Below the pieces are notes generated by a model. The model saw only the letters and a program-made list of their open reading frames with translations. It ran no database searches and had not been told where the DNA came from. This document shows positions 1-10,079 of a DNA stretch of 64,000 bases, piece after piece. The number at the start of each line of letters is the position of its first letter. Within the stretch, counting starts at the first letter, position 1. The translations under genes and the position numbers were made by a program. This DNA comes from Haematococcus lacustris (lineage: Eukaryota > Chlorophyta > Chlorophyceae > Chlamydomonadales > Haematococcaceae). Location: contig JASKMD010000018.1 in assembly GCA_030144725.1 (NCBI GenBank), positions 3,545,026 to 3,609,025 on the forward strand, read 5' to 3'.

Positions 1-300
1 GGGCAGGGGCAGGGGCAGGGGCAGGGGCAGGGGCAGGGGCAGCAATGTCACATGGCCATCCACACCCGTGCGGGTGCGGGTGCGGGTGCGGGTGCGGGTG
101 CGGGTGCGGGTGCGGGTGCGGGTGCGGGTGCGGGTGCGGGTGCGGGTGCGGGTGCGGGTGCGGGTGCGGGTGCGGGTGCGGGTGCGGGTGCGGGTGCGGG
201 TGCGGGTGCGGGTGCGGGTGCGGGTGCGGGTGCGGGTGCGGGTGCGGGTGCGGGTGCGGGTGCGGGTGCGGGTGCGGGTGCGGGTGCGGGTGCGGGTGCG
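1..300. repeat. Two simple repeats at the left edge
   Basis: Bases 1-42 are a GGGCAG array and bases 68-300 about 39 uninterrupted copies of the hexamer TGCGGG. All three plus frames stay open across the second array only because the unit is a multiple of three, giving artificial Cys-Gly, Ala-Gly and Arg-Val polymers, so no gene is called. The arrays lie just beyond the leftmost exon of the MSH4-like gene and are probably intronic to it. Confidence 0.95.
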
Positions 301-506
301 ATGGAGCAATGGCAAGAAGTGCATGTTTGTGCACAAGGATGGTGTTCAGGGGTGTGAGGGCTGAAGGGTAGGCTTTAGGGGTGCGGTGTGTCCTCAGGCA
401 TCATAGTGAGAACCTTAAGCAGGTGGTCTCCACAGATAGGGGCGGGCTTGGATTGCAAAAGGCGGCTACAAGGCAAGCTAGTATGATAGAGCACACAGCA
501 CCGCAC

Positions 507-1706
507 CTGCGCGACATCTCGAGCCATGCTATGCTGATTCATGAGCTCCTCGACTGCGTCATAACGCATCGCCAGCGCCTGTCCGTCGACCAGCGGCTGT
601 AGTAGGCTTGCGCGCAGTAAGCGAGCTCCGGCAGGTGTGCGCGTGCGGTTGAGGTGCTGCAACAGGCTGCGGTGCCCCAGGTGCGCGCGGTGGTTGGTGC
701 TGCCGCTTGCATCCGCTACACGCCCGCTGCCGCGCCCCGCATCGCCAGACTCGTCCCTTGCGCGTGCCGCCTCGCCGCGATATCGCGGAGCTCGGCCGCG
801 ACCGCTCGACGGCACGGTGCCTGTGCTGACCTGACTGTGTGTGGCCTGCTTTGCAAGGGGCGGCAACGGTGTGCTGCCAAGCGAGGTCTGTGGCAGGATT
901 TCCAGGGACTCCACACTGCCTGCATTGCAGCCAGCTAGCAAAAGTTGGGCATGAGCAACTCAGCGCCAGCATGTCTGTCACACCTGCCCTTGACATGGTG
1001 ATCAACCTGCCCCAACATGCTCAGATCCTTACAACTCTATGCCCAAAGGCAGTGAGATGCAAGTGTGGAATGCTGGTGCTTTGGTGGTGGTGGTGGCGGT
1101 GGTGGTGTTGGTGGTGATGGTGGTGGTGGTGGTGGTGGTGGTGGTGGTGGTGGCGGTGGAGCAAACCCTGGCATCACCTGCATCTAGCACCAAATGTGCA
1201 GTGGTGCCTGTCAGCTCCACATGCAGCGAACCCTCCATCAATATGTGCTTGCTGGCTTGCAAGTGCTCCAGGAGGGCACCGGCTGCAGCATAAGCCAAGT
1301 ACATGCCAGCTGTAGTGCTGCCTGCTGCTGTGGCATGGGCCACCTTGGACCAGGAGTCTGTTGTGGCGTACTGTTGCAAGGCATGCAGGGCTTTGGTATC
1401 ATCGAATGCCCGCCTGGGCAGGAAGTGCTGCTGGCCACTGAGCCCGGAGGTAGCCACTACCATAGGGCTGACTGTGGACAGGCCCCCTTGGCGCTGGTCC
1501 GCTGGCATCATCAACACTGCGTCTCGCACGTCGTGTATCTCAAGCAGCAGCCCAGTGGTCGCAGCAATGGAGCGGCCGGTCTCAATATACTGCACCAGCT
1601 GCAAGCGTAGGCTGGCGGGCTCAAACACCGCGAAGCCCACTTCACGGGCGCGATTGTCCACGATGCAGCAAATGCTACCGCTTGGGACGGCGTCCGAGGT
1701 CGCATC
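507..1706 (-). CDS. MutS homologue, MSH4-like (meiotic), 5' part only
   Basis: MSH4 pairs with MSH5 to form a clamp on meiotic recombination intermediates. Two exons are supported. The first (about 1706-1178; acceptor inferred at 1707) encodes MutS domain II: it begins near GSICCIVDNRAREVGFAVFE, continues through an FDDTKAL block and ends LVLDA at a GTGATG donor. The second (919-507) begins SVESLEIL and contains the start of the MutS core, TPAGARLLRASLLQPLVD followed by RYDAVEEL, before a GTGCGG donor. The junction is phase-consistent (1+2). A GGT/GGC repeat (1083-1157) lies in the intron. An insertion rich in Arg, Gly and Ser of about 60 residues separates LEIL from the core helix. The ATPase half would lie to the left, outside the window. 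The N-terminus is not located. MSH5 is the alternative, but the TPxGxRxLRxxxLxPLVD form fits MSH4 better. Confidence 0.6.
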
Positions 1707-2495
1707 CTGACCGCGGGCTGGCGGGCCATCATTCGAATGTGGGTCAAGCCATGCGTCCATCGCAGGATGCCCGTGTGACAATCGGTCATGAGCGCAGGAT
1801 ACTGGCCTTTCCTAGGAGTGGCTACAGATATTTTTCCGCCATGCACATGGCCCTGCTGTGCACCAGGCGTGGCGCTGATTAGTTCTGCACACTGTCATCT
1901 TCACTGGGTAAGATATCTATGTTGCTGCTAGTTTCATGCAGTGGTCTGGCAAGCCGCCTGCACTGCCAAGTTGCGAGCAGCACTTGGGCAATGCCAGCAG
2001 AAGGTGGGGAATGGTGCCTGCACAAGGTGGATTGTCTCAGGTATGGAGCTGTTTCACCAGCAGAGGGTAAAGGTCCTGTCTGCTCTTGCAGCGCATCGGG
2101 ACAAGCACACTTACTTCTGGCTGTTTGGTTGAGGAGGCACATGTTACGTGAAATAGGAGCTAATGAGATGACAACGTGCAACGCCTGTATACGGGCGTTG
2201 CAACGTGGTGTGCAGGCCCAGGGCCTCGGGGCGGGCTGCGTGACTGGCTCAGGCTTGGCTCCGACTCCGAGTCAGACTGTGACTCCGGCTCAGAGTCACA
2301 GTCTGACTCGGAGTCAGAGTCACTGTCCCACCACATGCTGGCGGGCTGGGCAGGGGCGGGCTGGGCAGGGGCGCGCGGGGGGAGTGGGGGTAAGGGGGGT
2401 GCATCAGGGGCTTGGGGGGGCTGCACGGCTGGAGGCATACCGTGCACAGGCATACCCCGTCGTGGTGTAGCCCACCAGGCATGTCAAGGAGATTC
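1707..2495. other. Gap right of the MSH4-like gene
   Basis: I recognise no gene. The stretch may hold a 5' exon of the MSH4-like gene on the minus strand, but no start or splice chain could be fixed. It contains a strong perfect hairpin (2263-2315) and a GC-rich GGGCTGGGCAGGGGC-type stretch near 2340-2420. Confidence 0.5.
2263..2315. repeat. Perfect 23-bp inverted repeat (hairpin)
   Basis: The left arm 2263-2285 and right arm 2293-2315 are exact reverse complements separated by the 7-nt loop CGGCTCA. The arms are built from GACTC/GAGTC units. Read as protein the segment gives Ser/Asp/Glu-rich strings in several frames, which is a by-product of the palindrome. Confidence 0.95.
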
Positions 2496-2909
2496 TCAAA
2501 ACAAACAAGGAGGCGATGACCCCAAGCTGGGAGTGCACCTTCTTGTTCGTCTTCTTGCAGCCGCGCAGCACAGCGCCACCCGGGACTTTATCACCTGCAG
2601 GCAATCACAATCAGCACTTTGACAGGCCACTTTGACAGGCCACTTTGACAGGCCAAGACACAATGCGGGGACACACAAGGCGGGGGCGGCCCTTTACCTG
2701 GCGTCTCTTCGTTTCCCAGCCATTCCTGCGATCCTGTCGTTGTTTTCCTTGAGGCGAGCGAGACGCTGCGATGGATCCAACAGGAGCGACGGGTAACTAC
2801 ACATCGCGTACCTCACGGAGCTAACAGTCGGCTAGGGACACGCACCTTTCAGTTTCTTTGCCGGGCCCTTCTTCTTCTTGTCGGTGTCCTTCCGCTTCTT
2901 TTTATCCAT
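2496..2909 (-). CDS. Small lysine-rich peptide gene, three inferred exons
   Basis: An ATG at 2909 opens MDKKKRKDTDKKKKGPAKKL, followed by a GTGCGT donor (exon 2909-2846). An acceptor GCAG at 2766-2769 opens a second exon (2765-2698) rich in Arg, Gln and Lys that ends CAG|GTAAAG. A third exon may run 2594-2496. The phases (1, 0) agree and give 76 residues. I do not recognise the protein; the composition suggests a nucleic-acid or nucleolar role, which is inference. The third exon is the weakest part, since another frame there also reads plausibly. Exons 1 and 2 with their intron recur as a diverged copy at about 59,735-59,925, so the unit is duplicated or carried by a repeat. Confidence 0.35.
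2618..2655. repeat. Short tandem repeat, 14-bp unit
   Basis: Three copies of CTTTGACAGGCCA-type sequence follow one another within the intron of the small basic gene. Too short to be informative. Confidence 0.8.
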
Positions 2910-3094
2910 TGCGCGATGTGCATTGGAACGGGCAGTGGCCTTTTCAAGCAACTCGGTGTTCCCGGGGGATTCAGGTAGTGATGGAGTGATGATTAATGGA
3001 CTCTCGCTATGCCCTCTCAGCTTGAGCGCATAATGTATTCCTGGAAGCCTGCTTAGCCACTAGGCCCTATGGATGGTTACCGGCCCAGCCATCC

Positions 3095-3310
3095 TTGCTC
3101 CGCTTGTACTTTGCTGACTGGTGCAGCCCTCTGCCTGGTTTCGGAAAGGCGGTCACTGACCAGCTTGTAGCCCTGCTGATATTCTTTGAGGCAGAGCCTC
3201 CAGGCCATTCCAGCTGCACATTTCCAGGGGTGCTTTACACACTCCCATGGATGCGCTGGAAGTTGAGGCACGGGTTGGCATCCCGGTCCAGCCACCACCT
3301 TGCAATAGCC
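3095..3310 (-). pseudogene. Fanzor group C fragment, C-terminal end
   Basis: On the minus strand this reads WLDRDANPCLNFQRI, then a decayed C-terminal tail with EYQQGYK-type spacing and AEYQR-like residues. The DRDxNxxLN motif is the third RuvC motif of TnpB/Fanzor RNA-guided nucleases, supplying the last catalytic Asp. A stop and a frameshift interrupt the tail. The RuvC-I and RuvC-II parts are missing. It abuts the group B copy on the other strand, showing that one element was inserted into or joined to the other. Confidence 0.65.
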
Positions 3311-4530
3311 CTCCCTCAACGCCTTGGACCCCCACCAACCAAGGCTGGAGCAGTTCTTCAAGCAGGTGAGGGTGGGAGGGAGGGTAAGGGAGTGAGAGGT
3401 GGTGGGTTGGGTATGAAGTGAGCATGAAGAGCAGTTGATTGTGCCATGCCTAACCTGGTGCCACCATGTCAGCCACCATGTGTGTGCCTTGTGTGCATGG
3501 CTGCAGTTGCAGAAGGACATGGCGGACGTGTCCATGGAGCGCCATGGGCATGCCAAGCAGCTGGTGGTGTTCTTTGGCGCTGCTAGCATTGGCACCAGGG
3601 GTGGGTGGGGTGCTGACGCGGTGCTACGGGCCTGCTGCAAGGTGATGTTCAGGCCCAGGGGCTCAGACCAGCTGCGGGGCAGGGTGGTGCTTGTGGATGA
3701 GCACCACACCACCTGGGTCAGCTCAGCAGTGAATGGCCAGCAGCCATGTGAGGAGGAGCTGGACCATGAGCAGCCCACCAGGCGTGCAGGCTGGAAGCTG
3801 CCTGCTGCTTCCAGCTTGGAGCCAGCAGTGTGACCAGCCTGTGTGGGGCCTGATATGGTGCCCGGTAGTGGCCCCCCGCAAGCCTCCACATGCCCCATGC
3901 AGCAGCCAGGAAGCCACACCGGCAGCAGCCCCGGAGCCAGGGCCCAGCACTCCCCGTCCAGACAAGCGCAGCAAGCGCACCAAGGCTGGGCAGGCAGCTG
4001 AGCCCACCCAGCCCACTGAGGGAAAAGACAAGAGCCAGGGCAAGGCTGCCAAAGCCAAGCCATTATCACAGCCAGGCAGGTGGCTGGACAGGGACTGCAA
4101 TGCAGCACTGAACATGCAGCGCAATGGGGAGAGCAGGTGGCGCCCGCTGGAGCTGCGCTACTAGCAAGGAGTACCCTGGCCTGGGCTACAAGCGGCTGCG
4201 AGACAAGCCTCCCAAGGCCCAGAAGCAGTAGGCTGCTGAGGCACAGTAATGTGTGGCCCCTCTTGGTCTGTCAGCAGCTTACACTTAGTGCATGCAGGTC
4301 ATGCCAACTCTAGACTATAGCCCTCAGGGGTCAGGCAATAGCGTAGGTGGTAGGCACTCATGCACCATGTCCATGTGCATTGGGTATACTCCACACAGCC
4401 CATCAACACCATTTGAGTCAGGCCACTAGTGACCCCTAGTATCCCCGCTAGTGGCTGCTAGTGGCTACTACTGGTCCAGCTCAAATGGAGGCCCCAATGT
4501 GGGACAATGGGGCTGCCAGGAATACATGCA
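3311..4530 (+). pseudogene. Fanzor group B copy 1 (truncated, frameshifted)
   Basis: A first exon remnant ends EQFFKQ at a GTGAGG donor (3367), and after an intron the second exon opens at TTGCAGAAGGAC (3507) with KDMADVSMERHG, VVFFGAAS and the RuvC-II block RGRVVLVDEHHTTWVSS carrying the catalytic Glu. After a one-base frame change near 3,790 it continues GLIWCPVVAPRK, a charged linker, and GRWLDRDCNAALNMQR (RuvC-III), ending in a C-terminal tail at about 4,163. RuvC-I is missing because a group C fragment replaces it. The 3' flank from about 4,245 to 4,530 matches the flanks of the other group B copies and includes CTAGTGGC palindromes. Non-functional as it stands. Confidence 0.75.
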
Positions 4531-4690
4531 CAAAGCTGTCAGTTTTGATGAGAAGCCTAGTGCTCTTGGGAGGGGATGAGCCAGCTAGAATAGGGTTTGT
4601 AGCCATCACGGGTGCAATGATGAAGCTTAGCTTGTCATGGAGTGAGTTTGCTCACAGGCAACACCCTGTGCCATGTTGATGCTCAAGTAG
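4531..4690 (+). repeat. Degenerate group C 3'-flank sequence
   Basis: Blocks such as GTCAGTTTTGATGAG and GGGTTTGTAGCCATCACGGG match the flank that follows group C Fanzor copies (compare 43,990-44,090), with many substitutions. It lies between the group B copy 1 flank and the minus-strand group C copy. Bases 4691-4960 hold nothing I recognise. Confidence 0.5.
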
Positions 4691-4964
4691 AAACTCCAAG
4701 GCTCAGGAGGTCATGTCCTGTTGCAGGTAAAAGCTGTCGTATCCCACGTAACACAAGTCGTAGCGATGGTGCTGCTATAGCGCATTGCATCCAAGACGGC
4801 CAAGCTCAATACTTACTAGACTCACTACTCAGCCAGGACTAACTGTAACGGCCGCAGGTGATTGTTAGGTACCGTCCCAACCACTGAGCCAAGGGTGAGC
4901 AGGGCATGCCTACCTTGCGGCTGTCACCTTTGAAGGGCCTGTGGCCTGGGCTTGAGTTCCGCTT

Positions 4965-5863
4965 CAATGCACCCTATTCAGTACCACAAAACTTGTTCAA
5001 CATGGAACAACATGTGCGACTGTGGATAATCTTACTCAGCTACTACAAAACAAGTTGTAGCATCCTCGGTCGCACCCTTGATGACTGCAAACCCGACATC
5101 GATGGCACGTTCCCCCAAGACCATTGGGCACCTCACCAAAACTAATAACTTAATGCTCTGCAAGGCTAACAGCCTGTGCAAACTACCAGGACCTATGCAT
5201 TGTTGCGGGCCCGGCCATCAATGCCCCGCCGGTACTCTGCAGCCCGGTGCAGCCTGTGCCTGACCTTGGGCAGCCGGTCATTGACCCGCTTGTAGCGCTA
5301 CTGGTACTCCTCGCCAATGGGGGGCAGGGCCTCCAGGCCCTCATAGCTGCACAGCTCCAGGGGGCGCTGCATGCTCTCCCCGATGCGCTAAAAGTTGAGG
5401 TACCCGTTGGTGTCCCGGTCCAGCCACCTGCCCCCTGGGGGGGCCTGGGGTCGTGGCACTGGGCCAGGTGCTGCAGCGAGGGGCTGGGCCTGGGCTGGGG
5501 GAGGTGGTGGGGCCTGGGCAGGGGGGGTCTGGGGTGGGGGAGGGGGGGGGTCCTGGGCAGGGGCAGGAGGGTCCTGGGAAAGGGGGGCCTGGGCTGGTGG
5601 GGGGGGAGGGGCCTGCGCAGGGGGAGGGGGGGGGTCCTGGGCAGGGGCAAGGAGAGGTGGGGCCTGGGCGAGGGGGGCCTGGGCAGGGGCGGGTTGGGCG
5701 GCACCTGATGGCACCATGACAGGCCCCGCACATACTTAGCATGCCGCTGGCTCCAGGCTGGGCGCACCAGCCGCGGGTTGACCTGGCCTGCTGGGGGTAC
5801 CCAGTGTGCAGGCCTGCGCTGGTCAGGTGTCAAGTGAAGCTTACAAGGCTGGCGGGCATGCAC
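4965..5863 (-). pseudogene. Fanzor group C copy, minus strand, proline-rich insert
   Basis: Reading leftwards from 5863 the copy starts at WVPPAGQVNPRLVRPAWSQ, then YVRGLSWCHQVPPNPP (remnant of the zinc-binding region with one Cys), then about 100 residues of PPPAQ/APAQDPP repeats, then GRWLDRDTNGYLNF (RuvC-III). A TAG follows directly after NF; beyond it the frame continues RIGES, LELCSYEGLEALPPIGEEY and a tail ending GRARNNA at about 5,205. The 3' flank (5,203-4,980) matches that of the 43.9-kb copy. RuvC-I and -II are gone; the neighbouring group A copy begins on the other strand at 5,866. Confidence 0.7.
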
Positions 5864-5865
5864 TG

Positions 5866-7436
5866 ACGAGTTGACGCGGCTGGTGCGTCCTCGTGCGCGA
5901 CTTTTTCACCTTTCACGCAGCCGACCTGCTCGACTTGCACGGCTAGCCCGTGTACACAGACATCCCAGTCTCCCGGGCAGCCATCCTGGACCTGAGCTGC
6001 AGGAAGCTGTACCTGCAGCTGTGCCGCGGCCTGCCCGGAAACGGCGCGAAGTCTCGGCCAAGCGCAGCAGTCGCTGCCGTGCTTGCCGCGCACCCTGACC
6101 TTCGCGCCCGCCTTGAAGCAGTCCCACGCTACCACTCTGATTCCAACATGGTGAACCGCGTCGGCAAGCAGCTGGAGACCGCATCCAACAACATGCTCAC
6201 GCTCCTCTTCGCTGGCCGGCTCAAGAAGTCAGTGTCCCTGGCCGGGGCCAAGGTCCTGGTGGGCACTCACGAGCACCAGCGCAGATTTGGCTTCAGGGGT
6301 CTGGGTGGTGGGCACCTGCCAGCGTGGTCCAAGCGTCAGTGAACCTATGTGCGCCGCATGGTGTGCGGCATGGACGTTAGCTGGCTGCTGGAGGAGGGTG
6401 GGGTGGTGGTGACTCCAGCCATGCAGGCTGAGGTGGCTATGCAACGGGGCCTGCTGGGGCTTGAGAAGGGGGAGCAGGTGGATGATGACTGGCTGAAAGA
6501 GCCAGCAAACCGGAGCCGGCCTGTTGCGCCATGCGGTGCACACCACCAGAGAGATGAAGGCAGCCATGGCAGCCTGGCAGCTGGATATGGTGCCATGGCA
6601 GCATGCTGGGCTCACAAACCCCGGGCTGCTGCCTAGGCCCCCCCCCCACCCACGCTATGCCCTCACCCCCACCAGCAAGTGCCAGGCTCGCAATGTCTTC
6701 ATCAACACCAAGGGCCTCTAGGGCTTGATGCGTGACGCCGGCATGCTGGGGGTGGGAGGAGGGTGTTAGTTAAAACTTGTCACTGCCGCAGATTCTGCCG
6801 TGACACCGCCACGCTGTGTTCGGTCACCTGTTCGGGCATGTCAAGATATGCAGTGCCTTAACCCACGGCTGGCTTCCTCACGCCTCGTTCGTGCCTTCTC
6901 GACTCTTTTGTGCGTGTGGTGTGCCAGTACGGCCAAGGAACTTGCTCCGGTGTGCACCGAAGCGTCACAAGTGCTCGTCTCGGACTGGTGGTAGAGAGAA
7001 CTTGCTAAGGCGTGCACCGAAGCGTCACAAGTGCCTTCTTAGCTTCGCCCACTCGTCTCAGACCCACAAGTGTCTGACCCACAAGCGTCCACAAGCACCG
7101 AAGCGTCACAGGTGCTCGTCTCGGATATAGGCGCTCCAGGCCGTCCTGTATACAGGCCGTCCTGTATCCCTATCCTCATGTGAAGCCCCTGCACTTCTCC
7201 ACATGAGTCAGGGACCAGTGTGTGTCCCTAACCTAGGTCCCTAACCCTAGGAGTCGATAGAGCCCTATCCTACCCTATGCACACTCTATCGCACACACAT
7301 CCCCTTTGTAAGGGGCAATCATATTGTTTGTTTTAATTGGCTGATGGCATGACGCACATACCACTATCGCTGCCGCTGGTGCCGCCGCTGCCACTTCCGC
7401 AACAGGCCTCTGTCGCGCACGCACACCCACTCCTGG
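5866..7436 (+). pseudogene. Fanzor group A copy 2, internally deleted
   Basis: The N-terminal domain is recognisable by alignment with the minus-strand copy at 16-17 kb: KLYLQLCRGLP, AVLAAHPDLRARLEAVPRY, VGKQLETASNNMLTLLFAGR, KVLVGTHEHQRRFGF and, after a frame change near 6,530-6,541, VHTTREMKAAMAAWQLDM and YALTPTSKCQARNVFINTKG ending at GLMRDAGML (about 6,750). A TGA at about 6,340 and a TAG after NTKGL interrupt it. Everything from RuvC-I to RuvC-III is missing; instead 6,770-7,330 contains a dispersed repeat, and the group A 3' flank begins at 7,437. The copy cannot make a nuclease but keeps both ends, like a non-autonomous derivative. Confidence 0.65.
6905..7140 (+). repeat. Dispersed repeat with copy at 17,358-17,465
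   Basis: The block GGCCAAGGAACTTGCT followed by GTGCACCGAAGCGTCACA occurs here twice in tandem (about 6,930 and 7,000) and once near 17,385. The right part, GGCGCTCCAG after a run of TCGTCTC, is also shared. Nature unknown; it lies near both group A Fanzor copies but in different relative orientation. Confidence 0.7.
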
Positions 7437-7645
7437 CCATCAAGTCTCCCGGTAAAAGTCCCCCCTATATCGGGGAAATTTGTTGGCTGTGGATGGGGGA
7501 AGTTTTAAATTGCCAAACCGTGCTACTCGACAAGCACTAGCGACTAGCAACCCACACTACAGCTTGCTGACTTCCTCCGCGTGCTGCAACGCGCAACCTT
7601 GACTGCCCAGAGGCGGTTAGGGGCGGGCGGTTACTGCCCAGCAAA
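7437..7645 (+). ncRNA. Group A Fanzor 3' flank, candidate guide-RNA region
   Basis: This segment matches, at roughly 90% by eye, the flank after the RuvC-III end of the other group A copy (14,288-14,099, minus). It starts ATCAAGTCTCCCGGTAAAAG, contains a short hairpin around CTATATC (CCCC before, GGGGAA after), and ends at GGGCGGGCGGTTACTGC where similarity stops in both copies. In TnpB and Fanzor loci the guide RNA overlaps the 3' end of the nuclease gene and reaches to the element's right end, so this is its expected position. That it is transcribed is inference; it could equally be only the element's terminal sequence. Confidence 0.45.
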
Positions 7646-7801
7646 CGATGGACCGTTCTTATTTCGATAAGCTCAAGCGCGCAGCCCAAAAGGGACTTGC
7701 CAGGGGAGCGGTTACAGGGGATGTAGGCAAGCCGCATTGGCGAGCCGCAGCTTAAGCGGCGAGCCGACAGGATAGGCCAAATCCCCCCACAACACCCAAA
7801 A

Positions 7802-10075
7802 CTAGCGACGGACATAAATGCAGTGCCAGACGAGCTACAGGAGGAACCGCAGCAGGAGCAGCACCTGCGTTTTGCAGCTTTCCTGCCTCGGCAGGAGCGC
7901 AGGGAGCGGTCAGATGCCGCTGCCCGTTCCAATTCGGAGCAGCGCAAGCGGGAGTATGTGCGCCACAGCATAAGGAGCGCTTCGCAGCTCAAATGACAGC
8001 CCTACAGTCAGTTATTCAACCAGCTATCAGCGAGGATTGGCAGCACCATGCTCTTGCCTCTGGGGCAACTAGACTAGAGGATTCCCCCCTGAAGGCACTT
8101 CAGGTGATGCAGGTGGAGTACATCAGCATGCAGGACCGCTTAAAGCTGACGCACCCTTGCTATGAGTGCGCTTCATTCAATCAGTCGATCAGTCCCAACC
8201 CTTCTCCCAGGCCTTCTTCTGCTGGCCTAGCAGCCAGACCCACGCTCAAACGGGGTATGATGTGAAAGTTTTGCGCTCCTATGCCCGGATGCAAGGGTGT
8301 GGTGTCTCCATGGAAGGTCAGCCATCGCTACTCATCTACACTGTAGACTGCACCATGCGCCACCCATGCGTATCATCAAGTGTGTTTGTGTGTGCTGCCA
8401 TGTAGCCTTCCTAGAGGCCCTCAACGCCGCTCACCATCCTTTGGCCTTGTACCCACCTCACCAGATCAGAACAGACAGCTTCAGCCAGGCATTCTTTGAC
8501 TACCTGCGGGCCATTGACCGGATCCTCTCCATGCCCAGCTTAAATGCTCAGACCTACAGGCCCAACTCCCCAGAGGAGCATTCAGTGACTGTCCCATCTG
8601 TGCGCTCGTCCCAGGTAAGTGGTCGCATGCATCTGCTGCCATGCAGGAAAGCTATGTGCGTCATCATTATCATCATCATCATCACCACCATCCTACGGCA
8701 ATGGGTGTGTATGTGTGTGCGTGTGTGTGTGTGCATGCTGCAGGTGTGCCACAAGATGGCTACGTGCCAAGGCCACCCGTGACCTAGAGCAGCACACAGA
8801 TACCTACCTGGATTGTTCAGGGTTGGAGGGCGCAGTGCAACAGCTGCATGACAGTGGGTAACTCAGTCTGTCTGGTGCACTTGCAGCGGTCAGAGCTACA
8901 ACAGAGGCAACAGGAGCTGGAGCAGACGCAGCGGTAGCAGCAGCAAGATTGGCACATGACTGCTCAGCCTCGCTGTCCTGTTCCAGGCCTGAGACCAGCA
9001 ACATAACAGCAGGCCAGCCTTGTGCAGTGCGTGGTGTGGTTGGCTTTGTGCGCTGCCATGGCGTGCCGCTACTAGCGCTGTAGTGCAGCATGCGCACAGT
9101 GGAGCAGTTTGTGTACTACCTCCTGGCCGTGGCGCTGTTGTTGCGTCAGTGCTGCGGCATGCTGCACATGTTGCATCTCTACATTGACTTTGCCTGCCAG
9201 TTCCAGGTAGGTTGTGCGCCATGCCAGGCTCATGCTGGTGCAGCCAGGCAGAGTGTGTGCTGCCATGCATGTTGCAATGTTGTCATGCATGTGTGTGTGT
9301 AGGGACAGTGGGTCACCCGGTCCAGATAGGGATAGGCAAGGGTCAGGCACCCACCCGGCTGCCCTCCATCTCGCTGTCAGCAGACATGGCTCAGCTGCAG
9401 CTAAGGGTTTTACGAGGGCCCCACAAGCAGCGCGTGGCAGCTGCCAAGCTGAAGTGCATGGAGCTCGAGACAGCGCACGGCGTGCATGCCCTTGAGAAGG
9501 AGAAGCACCATGGCAGTGCTGAGGGTGAGAGCCCTCTCATTGCACGAGGTCTCAAGGTGTGTGTGGCATGGCAAGGGTGCAGGGTATGCAGAGTGTTCAG
9601 GGTGAGGTGTGGCACAGTTGGTTCAGCGCCTGTGTTGTAGGTACCGTACCCAGGTGGAGCAGCTCACCAACGATGTGCATGAGCTGATGTTGCAACGCGA
9701 CCGTATGGACCAGAGTGACAAGGACCCGTGCGCAGCCAGCAACGCCATCAAAGCAAAGCGCAAGAAAGCTCGTCAGCTTCTCAGAGAGGCAGCACTCTAC
9801 CAGGCGCTAGGGAGTGGTGAGTATGCAGCAGCTGTCAGCATGACAGAGGAGCAGCTTCAGGCCATGGTGAGGGGTGAGCCAGCTCCATGGGCTGAGGCCT
9901 CCACAGCACCCCCCTACGGCAAGCTGCTGCACTATGGGCGGCAGCTGCACCATTTGCAAAGCGATAGGGATAGGTGCGTTGAGCAGCAAGCTATGCTGCA
10001 TATTGAGCATAGCCGGCTGCTTGTCTGGCTGCAGCACATGATTGTTGTGTGCTTAGGGGCATGCGGTGAGCCTTA
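7802..10075 (+). pseudogene. KDZ-type (Kyakuja-Dileera-Zisupton) transposase, decayed
   Basis: Segments in different frames line up as one decayed transposase: QERRERSDAAARSNSEQRKR and EYVRHSIRSASQLK (about 7,880-7,995); ALQVMQVEYISMQDRLKLTH and YECA (8,090-8,170); SFSQAFFDYLRAIDRILSM (8,480-8,540) ending SSQ at a GTAAGT donor (8,614); HTDTYLDCSGLEG (8,795-8,830); MRTVEQFVYYLLAVALLL and LHLYIDFACQFQ (9,090-9,208); and a coiled coil, RTQVEQLTNDVHELMLQRDR, running to 10,075. The YxDxACxF block matches the second catalytic Asp region of KDZ transposases. Frame changes and stops are frequent and no terminal repeats were found. The family call rests on remembered motif patterns. Confidence 0.55.
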
Positions 10076-10079
10076 GGCG

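Noticed and set aside
45..371. Three overlapping open frames of Cys-Gly, Ala-Gly and Arg-Val polymers
   Set aside because: They are produced by a hexamer repeat whose unit is a multiple of three; all frames are open for the same reason.
1079..1165. Poly-Thr/poly-Val protein segment
   Set aside because: A GGT repeat in the intron after the LVLDA exon of the MSH4-like gene; the exon ends at a GTGATG donor before it.
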